Made by a program: the position numbers and the translations under genes. From JANYHH01 sp965249745 (GTDB taxonomy: Bacteria; Deinococcota; Deinococci; Deinococcales; JAAFIG01), in the NCBI GenBank assembly GCA_965249745.1, contig OZ252252.1, forward strand, positions 124,001 to 188,000: a stretch of DNA of 64,000 nucleotides. Direction: 5' to 3'. Below the pieces are notes generated by a model. That model ran no database searches and was not told the origin of the DNA. It was given only the letters and a program-made list of their open reading frames with translations. Shown here in pieces: positions 31,878 to 40,853 of the stretch. How positions within the stretch are numbered: position 1 is the first letter of the stretch; every line of letters begins with the position of its first letter.

Positions 31878-32960
31878 TTAGGGCGCGACTTTCAGCAACT
31901 CCGTCAGCAACGCAGCGACCGCTTCATCGGCGATCCGCGTCACTTTGTCCAATGAGTTGGTTTCGTCCACGCCAATGTTCGTCGCCACCACCACCGCCAC
32001 GCCTCGCTCTGGCGCGATCCACACGACAGCGTAGTTGTTGGTGTTGCTGCCGGAGTGCGTCAGGATGCCACCGCGCGCCCAGGTTCGCGTGCCGACGAGC
32101 CAGCCGAAGGCGTACTGATTGCCGAATGGATCGGTGTGCAAACGCTTCCAGGTCTCGGGTTTGAGCAGCGGTGACTCACCGCGCTCACCGAGCAGGTGGG
32201 CACTGACGTATCGGGCAAACGACGTGAGCGGGCAGCGCATCTGATCCGCGCCATCCAGGACTCGAGGGTTGCCGCTGTTCATCGGCAGCGCTTTGGCTTG
32301 ACCCGCCTGGAACCGATGCGGGAGCGGATCGCCCTCCACCCCAAATCCAACAGCGCAACCGGTCATGCCGAGCGGCTCGAGGATTTCCTCTCGCATCAAC
32401 GCGTCCCACGGTTTGCCCGTCACCCGTTCCGCCATCATCGCCGCTGTCACGTACCCGACGTTGGAATACAGGTAGGTCTTGGCCCCGCGAGGTTGCGCCA
32501 ACGCCGCCTCGAGATATTGCTTTCGGGCCGGCTCTCTGGTCGCGGCAGGCGAGATTTCGGCGTTTCCAACGATGCCGCTCCGATGGGTGAGCAGCAACTC
32601 TAGGGTCACGGCCTTGTACTCGTCGCGCATTCTCACGTCCGGCAGCACTTCTGCCAGCGTGCTGTCCCAGCGCAGCAAACCGCGCTCCACCAGTCGGGCA
32701 ATCATCGTGGCATTCATGGCCTTACTGACCGAGCCAAGTTGATAGGCGCTCTGCGGTGTAACCCGCACGTCACCGTCAACTCGTGTCTTCCCAACGGTTC
32801 CCGCGCCGTACAAGCTGTCGCGCAACACCGCGACGCCGCTCAAGGATGGCAGGTTGTACTTGGCACGCACCGTTTCCAGGAGATCGGAGAAATCTCGAGT
32901 CGTCGTTTGCGCTTGAACGAATGTCAGCATCAGCCCGAGTAGTAACGCACAAAATCGCAT
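31878..32960 (-). CDS. exported beta-lactamase-family serine hydrolase
   Basis: The 360-residue product is a class C beta-lactamase/penicillin-binding-protein-like esterase family member. It has a signal peptide (MRFCALLLGLMLTFVQAQ), the nucleophile motif SVSK in QLGSVSKAMNATM, the YSN motif (LYSNVGYVT) and a HSGSN segment near the C-terminus in place of the KTG box. It probably acts outside the cytoplasm on cell-wall peptides or esters; antibiotic hydrolysis cannot be assumed. The start at 32960 is chosen over 32987 because a TATAGT -10 lies 6 bases upstream of it, giving a leaderless mRNA. Confidence 0.88.
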   Translation of the reverse strand: MRFCALLLGLMLTFVQAQTTTRDFSDLLETVRAKYNLPSLSGVAVLRDSLYGAGTVGKTRVDGDVRVTPQSAYQLGSVSKAMNATMIARLVERGLLRWDSTLAEVLPDVRMRDEYKAVTLELLLTHRSGIVGNAEISPAATREPARKQYLEAALAQPRGAKTYLYSNVGYVTAAMMAERVTGKPWDALMREEILEPLGMTGCAVGFGVEGDPLPHRFQAGQAKALPMNSGNPRVLDGADQMRCPLTSFARYVSAHLLGERGESPLLKPETWKRLHTDPFGNQYAFGWLVGTRTWARGGILTHSGSNTNNYAVVWIAPERGVAVVVATNIGVDETNSLDKVTRIADEAVAALLTELLKVAP

Positions 32961-32966
32961 CCGAAA

Positions 32967-32972
32967 ACTATA
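32967..32972 (-). promoter_or_regulatory. -10 box (TATAGT) for the serine hydrolase gene
   Basis: On the minus strand TATAGT ends 6 bases before the ATG at 32960 and no ribosome site lies between. It decides the start choice. Confidence 0.5.
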
Positions 32973-33209
32973 CACAGCTCGAGTCATTGCATCCGAACTG
33001 CGAGAGGTAAAACCATGTTCGATCTATCAGTGACGCTGGTGTTGAACGCGTCCGCTGCGGATCGTTCGTGATCTGGGTGGCGGGCTGCGGTTGAAGTCCG
33101 CTTTGAAACTTCGTAAGTCTCGAGCCTGAAGAGTTTAAACCCGATCACCGGAACCCTCGCCACGAAACCCCGGTCATGAAACCCTGGCCACGTCTAGCAC
33201 GGAGCGCCG

Positions 33210-33215
33210 TATCAT
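33210..33215 (+). promoter_or_regulatory. -10 box (TATCAT) for the flavin oxidoreductase gene
   Basis: TATCAT ends 6 bases before the ATG at 33222 with no Shine-Dalgarno, the leaderless arrangement. The spacer from 32990 also holds an 18-codon ORF (33014-33070) with GAGAGG before it, of doubtful meaning. Confidence 0.5.
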
Positions 33216-33221
33216 GACGCC

Positions 33222-34625
33222 ATGACGCAGACCGCCAGCAAGGATTTTGACGTGATCGTCATCGGTGCAGGACCCGCCGGGGCGACCGCCGCCCTGAGAG
33301 CCAGTGCGCTCGGCTCGAGGGTCGCGCTGTTGGATCGTCGGCGCACGGGTGGAACCTGCACGAATACCGGCTGCGTCCCAACGCGAGTGCTGGCGATCAC
33401 CGCTCGGTTGCTGCGCGACATTCGCACGGCGGGTACCTACGGCATCGAGGTTTCCGCCCCGAGTCTCGAGTGGTCGCGCACCGTGCTGCGCGTGCGCGAG
33501 GTGATCGCGCAGATCAACAACGTCAAGCGCGTGCAGGACAAATTGCGCGACGCGGGCGGCGAACTTTTCCTGGAGGGGAACGCGTCGTTCGTGGACGCGC
33601 ACACGGTGCGGCTGTCCGACAGCGGGCGCAGTTTGCGCGGCGCGAAATTCATCCTTTGTACGGGCGGCAAGGCGCGTCGCCCACCGATTCCCGGCGTGGA
33701 ACACGCGCTCACCCCGGACGAGGTAATTGACCTGGAACACCTGCCCGCATCCGTGGTCGTGGTTGGCAGCGGGTATACCGGCGTGCAGGTCACGACCGTG
33801 ATGAACGCCTTCGGCGCACAGGTGACGCTTTTAGAGACCGCGCCGACGATCCTGCCCCCGGCGGACGCAGATGTCGGACGCGCCCTGCGCGAGGGCTTCG
33901 AGCGTCAAGGCGTGCGGGTCGTCACGGGCATCGGCGGCATCGAACAGATTGAGCTGAACCCGGACGGCTCGAGAAGCCTGACGTACACGCTCGCTGGGGC
34001 GATGTACCGCGTTACGGTAGACGCCGTGATCCTCGCGGTCGGCTGGCCCGCCGACCTGGACGGCTTGAACCTCGAGGCGGCGGGTGTCGAAGTAGAGCGC
34101 GGCTTCATCAAGGTCAGCCCGGCGCTGCAAACCAGCGCGCCGCACATCTTCGTCGCGGGCGACGCGAACGGGCGCGACATGCTGGTGCAAGGCGCGAACT
34201 TTGAAGCCGAGACCGCCGCTGAGAACGCCGTCAACGGCACGAGCCTCGAGTACGACCGGAACGCCCTGCCGAGTGGTGGCTTCACCGATCCCGATCACGC
34301 GGGCGTCGGACTGACCGAGGCGCAAGCCAGGGACGCCGGGCTAGATTACGTAATTTCCGTGGCCCGATACGCGGATTTGGAACGGGCGATCATTGACGGT
34401 CGCATCGCCGGGTTTCTGAAACTGATCGCGGAGCGAGACTCCGGGCGGATCGTCGGGGCGCACGGCGCGGGCGAGAACGCCGTGGAAGTCATGCAAGCCG
34501 TGGCAACCGCGATGGCCGCCGGGGCAACCGCTGCGACCCTGGCAGGGGTGCGCTTCGCGTACCCGACGTACACGGCAATCGTCGGGGAAGCGGCGCGACG
34601 ACTCGAGGAGAAACGGTTGGCGTGA
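33222..34625 (+). CDS. FAD/NAD(P)-dependent disulfide oxidoreductase family protein (lipoamide dehydrogenase/mercuric reductase-like)
   Basis: This 467-residue flavoprotein has an N-terminal FAD motif (VIVIGAGPAGATAALRA), the redox-active pair in GTCTNTGC (C46 and C51), a central NAD(P)-binding GSGYTGVQ motif, the second FAD motif (HIFVAGDAN) and a C-terminal dimer domain. The C-terminal active-site His-x-His-Pro-Thr of lipoamide dehydrogenase is replaced by Tyr-Pro-Thr (FAYPTYTAIVGEA), so the usual His-Glu proton relay is missing and the substrate may differ. It stands alone, without E1/E2 or mer genes nearby. Confidence 0.88.
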   Translation: MTQTASKDFDVIVIGAGPAGATAALRASALGSRVALLDRRRTGGTCTNTGCVPTRVLAITARLLRDIRTAGTYGIEVSAPSLEWSRTVLRVREVIAQINNVKRVQDKLRDAGGELFLEGNASFVDAHTVRLSDSGRSLRGAKFILCTGGKARRPPIPGVEHALTPDEVIDLEHLPASVVVVGSGYTGVQVTTVMNAFGAQVTLLETAPTILPPADADVGRALREGFERQGVRVVTGIGGIEQIELNPDGSRSLTYTLAGAMYRVTVDAVILAVGWPADLDGLNLEAAGVEVERGFIKVSPALQTSAPHIFVAGDANGRDMLVQGANFEAETAAENAVNGTSLEYDRNALPSGGFTDPDHAGVGLTEAQARDAGLDYVISVARYADLERAIIDGRIAGFLKLIAERDSGRIVGAHGAGENAVEVMQAVATAMAAGATAATLAGVRFAYPTYTAIVGEAARRLEEKRLA

Positions 34626-35010
34626 CGAACGGTTTGCTTTGACCGCTCGAGGAATAGCTCGAGGCGTTGCGAAGCGGTGCTGCAAAGATCGTTCGGCCCG
34701 CTCCAGCCTAGACTGTCACACTAAAAACTCGAGACCCGCTGTTTGTTTCTCCTCGTACGACTCGCCACGGGAACGTGACGGAGGGCTGCCACAAACCTGG
34801 GAAATGCTGTAGGAGAGGGTCGGGGTGAGGGGCAAGAAGAGCGAGTTACCCTTGAGCTTTGCCGCTCTAGATCAAGGTCAATGGCACTCCGCTAGGCTCA
34901 GTCCACTCATCGGCGCATTCGCGCAGCCTCTCTCGTCGTGCCGAAAGCACGCAATCAATACTGGGAGAGGCAAAAAACTTGTGAGAACGCTATTGTTGGA
35001 CTCCAAAACC
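34626..35010. other. intergenic spacer without a gene
   Basis: About 385 bases contain several CTCGAG boxes, two of which can pair around 34646-34664, but no ORF with a ribosome site, no RNA gene and no known repeat that I can recognise. Confidence 0.5.
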
Positions 35011-35045
35011 AAAGGCTGTGCTCGGATAGCTCGAGCACAGCCTTT
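35011..35045 (-). terminator. rho-independent terminator after rny
   Basis: AAAGGCTGTGCTCG pairs with CGAGCACAGCCTTT (14-bp stem, 7-nt loop). On the minus strand T-rich sequence (TTTGGTTTTGG) follows. It starts 24 bases after the rny stop codon. Confidence 0.8.
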
Positions 35046-35068
35046 GAAATACAGCGTTTGCGTTGCTC

Positions 35069-36760
35069 TCAACGAGCGTATTCAACCGAGCGCATCTCGC
35101 GGACAACCGTGACTTGTACCTGTCCGGGGTATTCCATATCTTGCTCAATCCGTGCGGCGATCTCGCGGGCGAGCATCGTGGCTTTGGAATCGGTGACCTT
35201 GTCCGGTTGCACGATCACGCGCACCTCGCGCCCGGCTTGAATCGCGTAGGCGTTCTCCACACCGGGGAAGCTCACGGCGATCGTCTCGAGCTGCTGGAGG
35301 CGCTTGACATACGTCTCGAGGTCCTCGCGGCGCGCCCCTGGTCGGGCGGCGCTCATCGCGTCGGCGGCCGCGGCTAGGACGCTGTAGACGCTCTCGCCAT
35401 TTTCGGGGTCGTGGTGATGCGCGATCGCGTCTATCACTTCAAACGGTTCGTTGAAGCGCTTGGCCAGGTTGACGCCGATGTCCACGTGCGTGCCTTCGAT
35501 CTCGCGGTCAATGCTCTTACCCACGTCGTGCATCAGTCCGGCCCGGCGGGCGAGCTGGGCATCCAAGCCCAGTTCTGCCGCCATGATGCCGCACAGGTGC
35601 GCGACCTGGATGCTGTGTTTCAGGACGTTTTGGGCGTAACTGGTGCGGAAGTGCATCCGTCCCAGGAGTTGCAGCAAACCCGGCTTCAAGCCGACGACGT
35701 TGGCTTCAATGGCGGCTTCCTCGCCTCGCTCGAGGATGTAGGTCTTCATTTCCTCTTGGGCTTTTTGCACGACCTCTTCTATCCGGGTTGGGTGGATGCG
35801 CCCGTCCCCAACGAGTTGCTCCAAGGCTTTCACAGCCACCTCGCGGCGGATCGGGTTGAAAGAGCTGAGGATCACGGCTTCCGGGGTGTCGTCTATGATG
35901 AGGTCCACGCCGGTCAGCGCTTCGAAAGCGCGAATGTTGCGACCCTCGCGCCCGATGATCCGACCCTTCATGGCGTCCGATGGGATCGGCACGACTGAGA
36001 CCGCCATCTGGGCCGTGGTTTCAGAGGCACTGCGTTGGATCGCCTGCGCGATGATGTTCTGCGACTGGCGTTTGACTTCGGTGTTGATCTTTAACATTGT
36101 GGCTTTGATGCGAATCGCTTTTTCCTCTTCCAGCTCGTTGTCCAGCCGCTCCAAAATCTGCCGGGCGGCGTCTTCACGGGTGAGCTGCGCGATCTCGAAG
36201 AGTTTCCGGTCGGATTCCGCGATCTTGGCTTCCAGGGTCAGGTTCAGCTCCCCGGTGCGGCGCTTGTCTGTTTCCAGCGTCTCCTCGAGCTGGTCCAGCT
36301 TTAACGCTCGAGCGTCCAGTTGCTCGCCGCGCCGCGACAGGCGCTCGGTTTCCAGGCGGGCTTCCTCGCGCTCACTGCGGCTGGCGTCGCGTTCGGCTTT
36401 CAGGTTGTCGCGGTCTTGCCTTAACGAATCGCGCTCATTGCGAATCGCCTCGCGTTCGCGGGCGGCGTCGGCCTCAAACTTGGCTTTGAGATCGGTTTCC
36501 AGCTTGGCTTGTAGGGCCTGAGCGTCCGCCCGCGCTTTGAGTTCCACGTCCTGACGGACGCGTTCACTGTCCTGCTTGGCCTGCTGACGAATGGTTTCGG
36601 CTTCACGTCGGATGGTTTCGGCTTCGCGTTGCGCGGCCTCGCGGATGCCCGCATCGGCGCGTTCGCGCCGCTCGAGTTCACGCTTCTGGCTCTGGTTGAG
36701 CACGAAGAAGACAACACCTGCACCGACGAGAAGACCAATGAGGATAGAAAGAATATCCAT
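35069..36760 (-). CDS. rny: Ribonuclease Y
   Basis: This membrane-anchored endoribonuclease starts decay of many mRNAs. The 563-residue product has one N-terminal membrane helix (MDILSILIGLLVGAGVVFFV), a long charged coiled coil (about 25-200), a KH RNA-binding domain (IIGREGRNIRAFEALTGVDL) and an HD phosphohydrolase domain (MHDVGKSIDREIEGTHVDIG, HD near 409; IAHHHDPENGES). The start at 36760 is chosen because GAGGAG lies 8 bases before it and the protein then begins with the usual anchor. The longer frame to 36943 would add an unlikely N-terminus with short repeats. A terminator follows. Confidence 0.96.
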   Translation of the reverse strand: MDILSILIGLLVGAGVVFFVLNQSQKRELERRERADAGIREAAQREAETIRREAETIRQQAKQDSERVRQDVELKARADAQALQAKLETDLKAKFEADAAREREAIRNERDSLRQDRDNLKAERDASRSEREEARLETERLSRRGEQLDARALKLDQLEETLETDKRRTGELNLTLEAKIAESDRKLFEIAQLTREDAARQILERLDNELEEEKAIRIKATMLKINTEVKRQSQNIIAQAIQRSASETTAQMAVSVVPIPSDAMKGRIIGREGRNIRAFEALTGVDLIIDDTPEAVILSSFNPIRREVAVKALEQLVGDGRIHPTRIEEVVQKAQEEMKTYILERGEEAAIEANVVGLKPGLLQLLGRMHFRTSYAQNVLKHSIQVAHLCGIMAAELGLDAQLARRAGLMHDVGKSIDREIEGTHVDIGVNLAKRFNEPFEVIDAIAHHHDPENGESVYSVLAAAADAMSAARPGARREDLETYVKRLQQLETIAVSFPGVENAYAIQAGREVRVIVQPDKVTDSKATMLAREIAARIEQDMEYPGQVQVTVVREMRSVEYAR

Positions 36761-37277
36761 GTGGTCAACTCCTCTCGAGGGAATGGGTTCGCACCGCGCA
36801 CCCCTCGAGGGCGCACGGTGTCTTGAATCAGAACAGCTTGCTTTGAATCGGTTTGCGTTGAAACGGTTCGTGTTGAAACAAGTTGTGAAACATTTGTTTG
36901 GAAAAGACCTAAAAACGTCAGAACACCCACGATCAGTTGCCACAACAAGCCCAGACTCGAGGTTTCGAGTGCGGGCGCGATCGGTTTATGACACTGAACA
37001 GCCCTGAGGCTGATGGGTTCTGACATGAGAGTGAATCTCCCTGACACGAGTCTAACATTCCTGGCGTAGCCCAACGGAGGCTCGAGTCGCAAAGTGAGCG
37101 TTTCTGGGATTGAGTCCCTTTGAGCTGTTGGGATGGCGTGCTGAAGTTATTTTTCAGACCTTCACAGGGTTTGCCGGACGCATTTTGATGGGACTCCTGG
37201 GTGGTCGGGTGGTTCGTCCAAAGGTGCATCAGCCGGTACAGACGCCCGTTCACCAACTCGTATACTCATCCGGTCAT
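36761..37277. other. divergent promoter region of rny and the sugar transporter genes
   Basis: These 517 bases hold no convincing gene. A run of short imperfect repeats (TTTGAATCGGTTTGCG, TTGAAACGGTTCGTG, TTGAAACAAGTTG) lies at about 36840-36890, within the probable rny leader. Promoters for rny and perhaps the transporter operon should lie here, but I see no unambiguous -35/-10 pair. Confidence 0.4.
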
Positions 37278-37360
37278 CACTGATAACGGCATGGTTCGTC
37301 TACCACACGTTTGCGTCACAGACACAGTTAAGCGTTGGTTTGTCCATGCAAAACTCAGTA
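37278..37360 (+). repeat. 83-bp variant of the terminal-inverted-repeat element, copy B
   Basis: It starts ACTGATAACGGCA-like (first base C instead of T) and ends ATGCAAAACTCAGTA. It shares GGTTCG, TTTGCGTCACAGACAC and both ends with copy A but is about 10 bp shorter. It ends 17 bases before the ATG of the sugar-binding protein, so it lies in that gene's leader or promoter. Confidence 0.7.
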
Positions 37361-37377
37361 TTCCCTAGGAGGGCATT

Positions 37378-38646
37378 ATGCGTAAACGCTTCATCGTCGC
37401 CATTGCCAGTCTCACCGCCGCGCTGGCGGTGGCCGCCGCGCAAGGTCAGAAAACCCAGGTCGTGTACTGGCAGTACCAGTTCGATTCCAAGGTCAACCTG
37501 GTGAACGACCTGATCGCGGAGTTCAACAAGGCCAACCCCGACATTGAGGTCAAGCAGGAAACCTTTCCGTACGACAATTACATTGCCAAGGTGAAAAGCT
37601 CCCTCGGGGCGGGTCAGGGCCCGGATGTCGCCAACTTGTTCTACGGCTGGCTGCCGGATTGGGTCGGCAGCAACCTGTTGCAACCGCTGCCCACCGCCGC
37701 TTTCCCCGCCAAAACGCTCGAGGATCGGGTCGGGGGTTTGCTGAAAGCCTCGAAGATCGGCGGTCAGTACTACGCCGTCCCGACCGCCGTGCGCGTGCTG
37801 GCGGTGTTTTATAACAAAGACCTATTCAAAGCCGCCGGAATCACCAAACTCCCGAAAACCTGGGACGAACTGGAGGCCGCCGCCAAGAAAATTCAGAAAT
37901 CCGACGGCGGCAAGGTTTCCGTGGCGGGCTGGGCGGTCCAACCCGAGGGTCAGGATCATCAACTCTTCCGCGAGGTGCTGACCCGGCAGTGGGGCGGAAA
38001 GCCGTACACCTCGGATTTCAAACAGATCGCGTACAACAGCCCGCAGGGATTGGAAGCCTTCAAGTGGTACACGGGTTTGATCGAGCGTGGCGCGGCCACT
38101 CGAGGCTTGGATCTATTCCCCGGCTCCGGCAACGCCTACCGCGACTCGTTCATCTCCGGGCGGGCTGGGATGATCGTGGACGGCAGCTTTGCGATTGGCG
38201 CGATTCGCAGCGGAGCGAAGTTCAACTGGGGCGTGTTTGAACTGCCGGTCAAAACCGTCGGTGGCCTCAAAGCCAACTTCGGATCGTACTGGGTTCACGG
38301 CCTGACCCCGAACGCCAAGGGCGCGAAGCTCGAGGCGAGCACGAAATGGTTGAAGTTCTTAACCAGTGACGACGTGCAGCGCCGCTGGTTGAAAGCCGTC
38401 GGTGAACTGCCCGCGAACACCACGCTGTCGGCCGCGCCAGAACTCCGGAAAGACCCGATTTACGGCCCGTTCATCGCCAGCATCCCGTTCGCCAAAGCCA
38501 CTTTCTTCGTGGACGAGGCCGGTCAACGCAAAGCGCTGAGTGATGCCATGAACAGCGTTTGGCTGACGAAAACAGATCCCGCTCAAGCCTTGGCATCTGC
38601 CTCGAGCGGCGAGCAAAAGCTCGTCACGGATTTCTTCAAGCGCTGA
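37378..38646 (+). CDS. sugar ABC transporter substrate-binding protein
   Basis: This 422-residue extracellular solute-binding protein (family 1, MalE/UgpB type) captures a sugar and delivers it to the permeases encoded just downstream. It has a signal peptide (MRKRFIVAIASLTAALAVAAAQG) and family-like segments (KVNLVNDLIAEFNKANPDIEVK; GQGPDVANLFYGWLPDW; VPTAVRVLAVFYNKDLFKAAG). No lipobox Cys is visible. AGGAGGG lies 6 bases before the ATG. An inverted repeat after the stop may raise its expression over the permeases. No ATPase gene follows; MalK/MsmX-type ATPases are often encoded elsewhere and shared. The exact sugar is unknown. Confidence 0.92.
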   Translation: MRKRFIVAIASLTAALAVAAAQGQKTQVVYWQYQFDSKVNLVNDLIAEFNKANPDIEVKQETFPYDNYIAKVKSSLGAGQGPDVANLFYGWLPDWVGSNLLQPLPTAAFPAKTLEDRVGGLLKASKIGGQYYAVPTAVRVLAVFYNKDLFKAAGITKLPKTWDELEAAAKKIQKSDGGKVSVAGWAVQPEGQDHQLFREVLTRQWGGKPYTSDFKQIAYNSPQGLEAFKWYTGLIERGAATRGLDLFPGSGNAYRDSFISGRAGMIVDGSFAIGAIRSGAKFNWGVFELPVKTVGGLKANFGSYWVHGLTPNAKGAKLEASTKWLKFLTSDDVQRRWLKAVGELPANTTLSAAPELRKDPIYGPFIASIPFAKATFFVDEAGQRKALSDAMNSVWLTKTDPAQALASASSGEQKLVTDFFKR

Positions 38647-38657
38647 ATTAAACGCTC

Positions 38658-38689
38658 GGCTTCCAGCGCTCAGTCAATGGCTGGAAGCC
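38658..38689 (+). other. inverted repeat between binding-protein and permease genes
   Basis: GGCTTCCAGC and GCTGGAAGCC form a 10-bp perfect stem with a 12-nt loop, 12 bases after the stop. No T-run. Such hairpins commonly protect the upstream mRNA so that binding protein exceeds permease. Confidence 0.55.
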
Positions 38690-38704
38690 AGTAAACCCCA
38701 TGTT

Positions 38705-38778
38705 AAAATCTTGGATCTGGAACTCGCGTCTACCAGGGCGTCTCCGTCCCTCGAGCGAGGGTCGTGGCTCCAAGTTTT
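38705..38778 (+). repeat. 74-bp interspersed repeat, copy 2
   Basis: It runs from AAAATCTTGGATC to TCCAAGTTTT and shares the left block, central CTCGAGCGA and right end with the element at 13722. It lies in the binding-protein to permease spacer, and argues against the TTG at 38711 as a start. Confidence 0.6.
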
Positions 38779-38803
38779 AGATCAGGACATCGGAGCAATT
38801 CAC

Positions 38804-39730
38804 TTGACCAATCCCCTCCCAGCCCCTCGAGCAGCACGGCGCGGTCTCAGCTTGGCGCGGCGTCAGGCGCTCTGGGCGTATGGGTTCTTGCTGGTCCCGA
38901 TGCTGTTCTTTTTGATTGTGCGGATTTACCCGGCGTTGGAGAGTCTGCGGTTGAGCTTGCTGGATTACCGCTCGCCGCTGACCAAGAATCCATTCATTGG
39001 GTTAGAAAACTTCCAGACGATGGCGGGGGATGCGACACTGCACCGGGCGCTGCTGAACACAGTGTTGTACACGGTCATCGGGGTTCCGGCGCAGCTCATT
39101 CTGGGATTGGGCATCGCCATGCTGCTGCAAGCCATCAACCGCGCCAGGGGCGTCTACCGAGCGATCTATTTTGCGCCCTACATCACGCCGATTGTCGCCA
39201 GTGCCTGGGTCTGGCAGTGGTTGCTGAACCGCAACTTCGGACCGGTCAACGCGCTCTTGGAGCTGCTGGGCTTGCCGTCGCAACCGTTTCTGGGTTCACC
39301 CAGCCAAGCGTTGGTCAGCGCAGCCGCCCTGGTGATCTGGCAACAGCTCGGGTTTCAGATCGTGATCTTCTTGGCGGGCCTCGAGGGGATTCCCAGGGTC
39401 TTTTACGAGGCGGCCTCCTTGGACGGGGTGAACGCCTGGACGCGGTTTCGCTTCATCACGTTGCCGCTGTTGAACGCCACGGTCGTGTTCAGCCTGGTGA
39501 TCGCCACGAACGGCTTCCTGCAACTGTTCGCGCAGGTCGCCAACTTGAACCCGACCGATCAGGGCGGGCCGCTCGACAGCACGCTCACCGTGGCGCTTTA
39601 CATTTACCGCATGGCGTTCCAGAGCAGCAAGATGGGTTACGCGGCGGCGATCACGGTGCTGCTGTTCGTGATTATCTTAGCCTTCACCGTGTTGCAACTG
39701 CGCGTGCTGCGCCGAAGGGTGGAGTACTGA
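38804..39730 (+). CDS. sugar ABC transporter permease (MalF-type)
   Basis: This 308-residue inner-membrane permease has six predicted membrane segments. The conserved cytoplasmic EAA loop (IPRVFYEAASLDGVNAWTRF), which contacts the ATPase, is intact. Other family-like parts are LLVPMLFFLIVRIYPALESL near the start and YIYRMAFQSSKMGYAAA near the end. I chose the TTG at 38804 because CGGAG lies 8 bases before it and the upstream in-frame region is the 74-bp repeat. It works with the permease at 39798 and the binding protein at 37378. Confidence 0.9.
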   Translation: MTNPLPAPRAARRGLSLARRQALWAYGFLLVPMLFFLIVRIYPALESLRLSLLDYRSPLTKNPFIGLENFQTMAGDATLHRALLNTVLYTVIGVPAQLILGLGIAMLLQAINRARGVYRAIYFAPYITPIVASAWVWQWLLNRNFGPVNALLELLGLPSQPFLGSPSQALVSAAALVIWQQLGFQIVIFLAGLEGIPRVFYEAASLDGVNAWTRFRFITLPLLNATVVFSLVIATNGFLQLFAQVANLNPTDQGGPLDSTLTVALYIYRMAFQSSKMGYAAAITVLLFVIILAFTVLQLRVLRRRVEY

Positions 39731-39797
39731 TGCTGTGTTCAAGATTTGCAGGTCAGCCTCGAGTTCAAACCGTTCGCTCAAGCAAGGTGGGTGAGCG

Positions 39798-40652
39798 GTG
39801 ATCGCCGCCTCGAGTGGGACGCAATCAGAGCCTCGTCGCTCGAGGGTGCCGGGGAAGACTTGGGTCTACGTGGTTTTAACAGTTGGCGGGATCATCACCT
39901 CGTTCCCGTTCGTCTGGATGCTTTTGACGAGCTTGAAAACGTTCAGTGACGTGTTTCAACCGGGCATCCTGCCCGCGAATCCGACCTTAGAGAATTACGA
40001 CCATGTTCTAACCCAGACTGGGTTCCTGCGTTGGTTCGGGAATTCCTTGGGCGTGGCGCTGGCCACCACGCTGAGCGTGCTGTTCTTCGATTCCCTCGTC
40101 GGGTACACACTGGCGAAGATGAAATTTCCGGGTAAGGAAATTATTTTCGTGATTATTCTTTCCACCGTCATGATCCCAACCGAGATGCTGGTCATTCCGT
40201 GGTACGTCGGGGCGCTGAAGCTGGGCATCGCCGATTCGTACTTTGCCATCGCGCTGCCGGGGCTAATCAGCGCTTTCGGCGTGTTTCTGATGCGCGGCTT
40301 CTTCGAGGGCATCCCGGATGAACTCTTCGATGCCGCCCGCGTGGACGGCCTGGGCGAGTTCGGTTTGTTCACTCGGATCGGCTTGCCACTGGTGAAGCCC
40401 GCACTCGCGGCGCTCGGGATTTTTAGCTTCCTGGGCAATTACAATGCCTTCCTGTGGCCGCTCATCATCATCCAGAGCGCCAATATGCGCACCCTCCCGG
40501 TCGGGATTGCCCTGTTCAGTGGCGAGTCTGGCACGCAGTGGCAACTCATCATGGCCGCCTCGAGCTTGGCTGTGATTCCAGTTTTGATGGTGTTCGCGGT
40601 GTTTCAGCGGCAGATCATCGAAGGCGTCGTGCTGACCGGCGTCAAGGGTTGA
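39798..40652 (+). CDS. sugar ABC transporter permease (MalG-type)
   Basis: This 284-residue second permease has six predicted membrane segments and an intact EAA loop (IPDELFDAARVDGLGEFGLF). N-terminal TSFPFVWMLLTSLKTFSDVF and C-terminal FSGESGTQWQLIMAASSLAV are typical of CUT1 sugar transporters. It starts with GTG; only a weak AAGGTG lies upstream. It completes a binding protein-permease-permease unit that ends in a terminator. Confidence 0.92.
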   Translation: MIAASSGTQSEPRRSRVPGKTWVYVVLTVGGIITSFPFVWMLLTSLKTFSDVFQPGILPANPTLENYDHVLTQTGFLRWFGNSLGVALATTLSVLFFDSLVGYTLAKMKFPGKEIIFVIILSTVMIPTEMLVIPWYVGALKLGIADSYFAIALPGLISAFGVFLMRGFFEGIPDELFDAARVDGLGEFGLFTRIGLPLVKPALAALGIFSFLGNYNAFLWPLIIIQSANMRTLPVGIALFSGESGTQWQLIMAASSLAVIPVLMVFAVFQRQIIEGVVLTGVKG

Positions 40653-40811
40653 GTCTCCTGCCAGCGTCGAATTCGCTAACTCCATCGCACGTTTTGTATG
40701 GACGAACAGCCACCAAGTTTGCCTCGAGATTTATCGTGTGACACCCATCACACTCGAGACTCGATCCGCCGTGAGTGCCCAAGGTAAGCTCGAGGGTGGG
40801 CTGATAATCGG

Positions 40812-40844
40812 GAAAGCGCCCCAGAATTTCAGGGCGCTTTCTTT
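40812..40844. terminator. bidirectional terminator between the permease and Dps genes
   Basis: GAAAGCGCCC pairs with GGGCGCTTTC (10-bp stem, 10-nt loop) and is followed by TTT on the plus strand; A-rich bases on the other side serve the minus strand. The preceding 160 bases hold no gene. Confidence 0.75.
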
Positions 40845-40853
40845 GCGTGAAAT

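Noticed and set aside
33014..33070. 18-codon ORF with a purine-rich site before it
   Set aside because: Too short and without recognisable content; kept only as a remark in the promoter entry.
38711..38803. Upstream TTG start for the first sugar permease
   Set aside because: This stretch is the 74-bp interspersed repeat, whereas TTG at 38804 has a ribosome site and gives a normal N-terminus.
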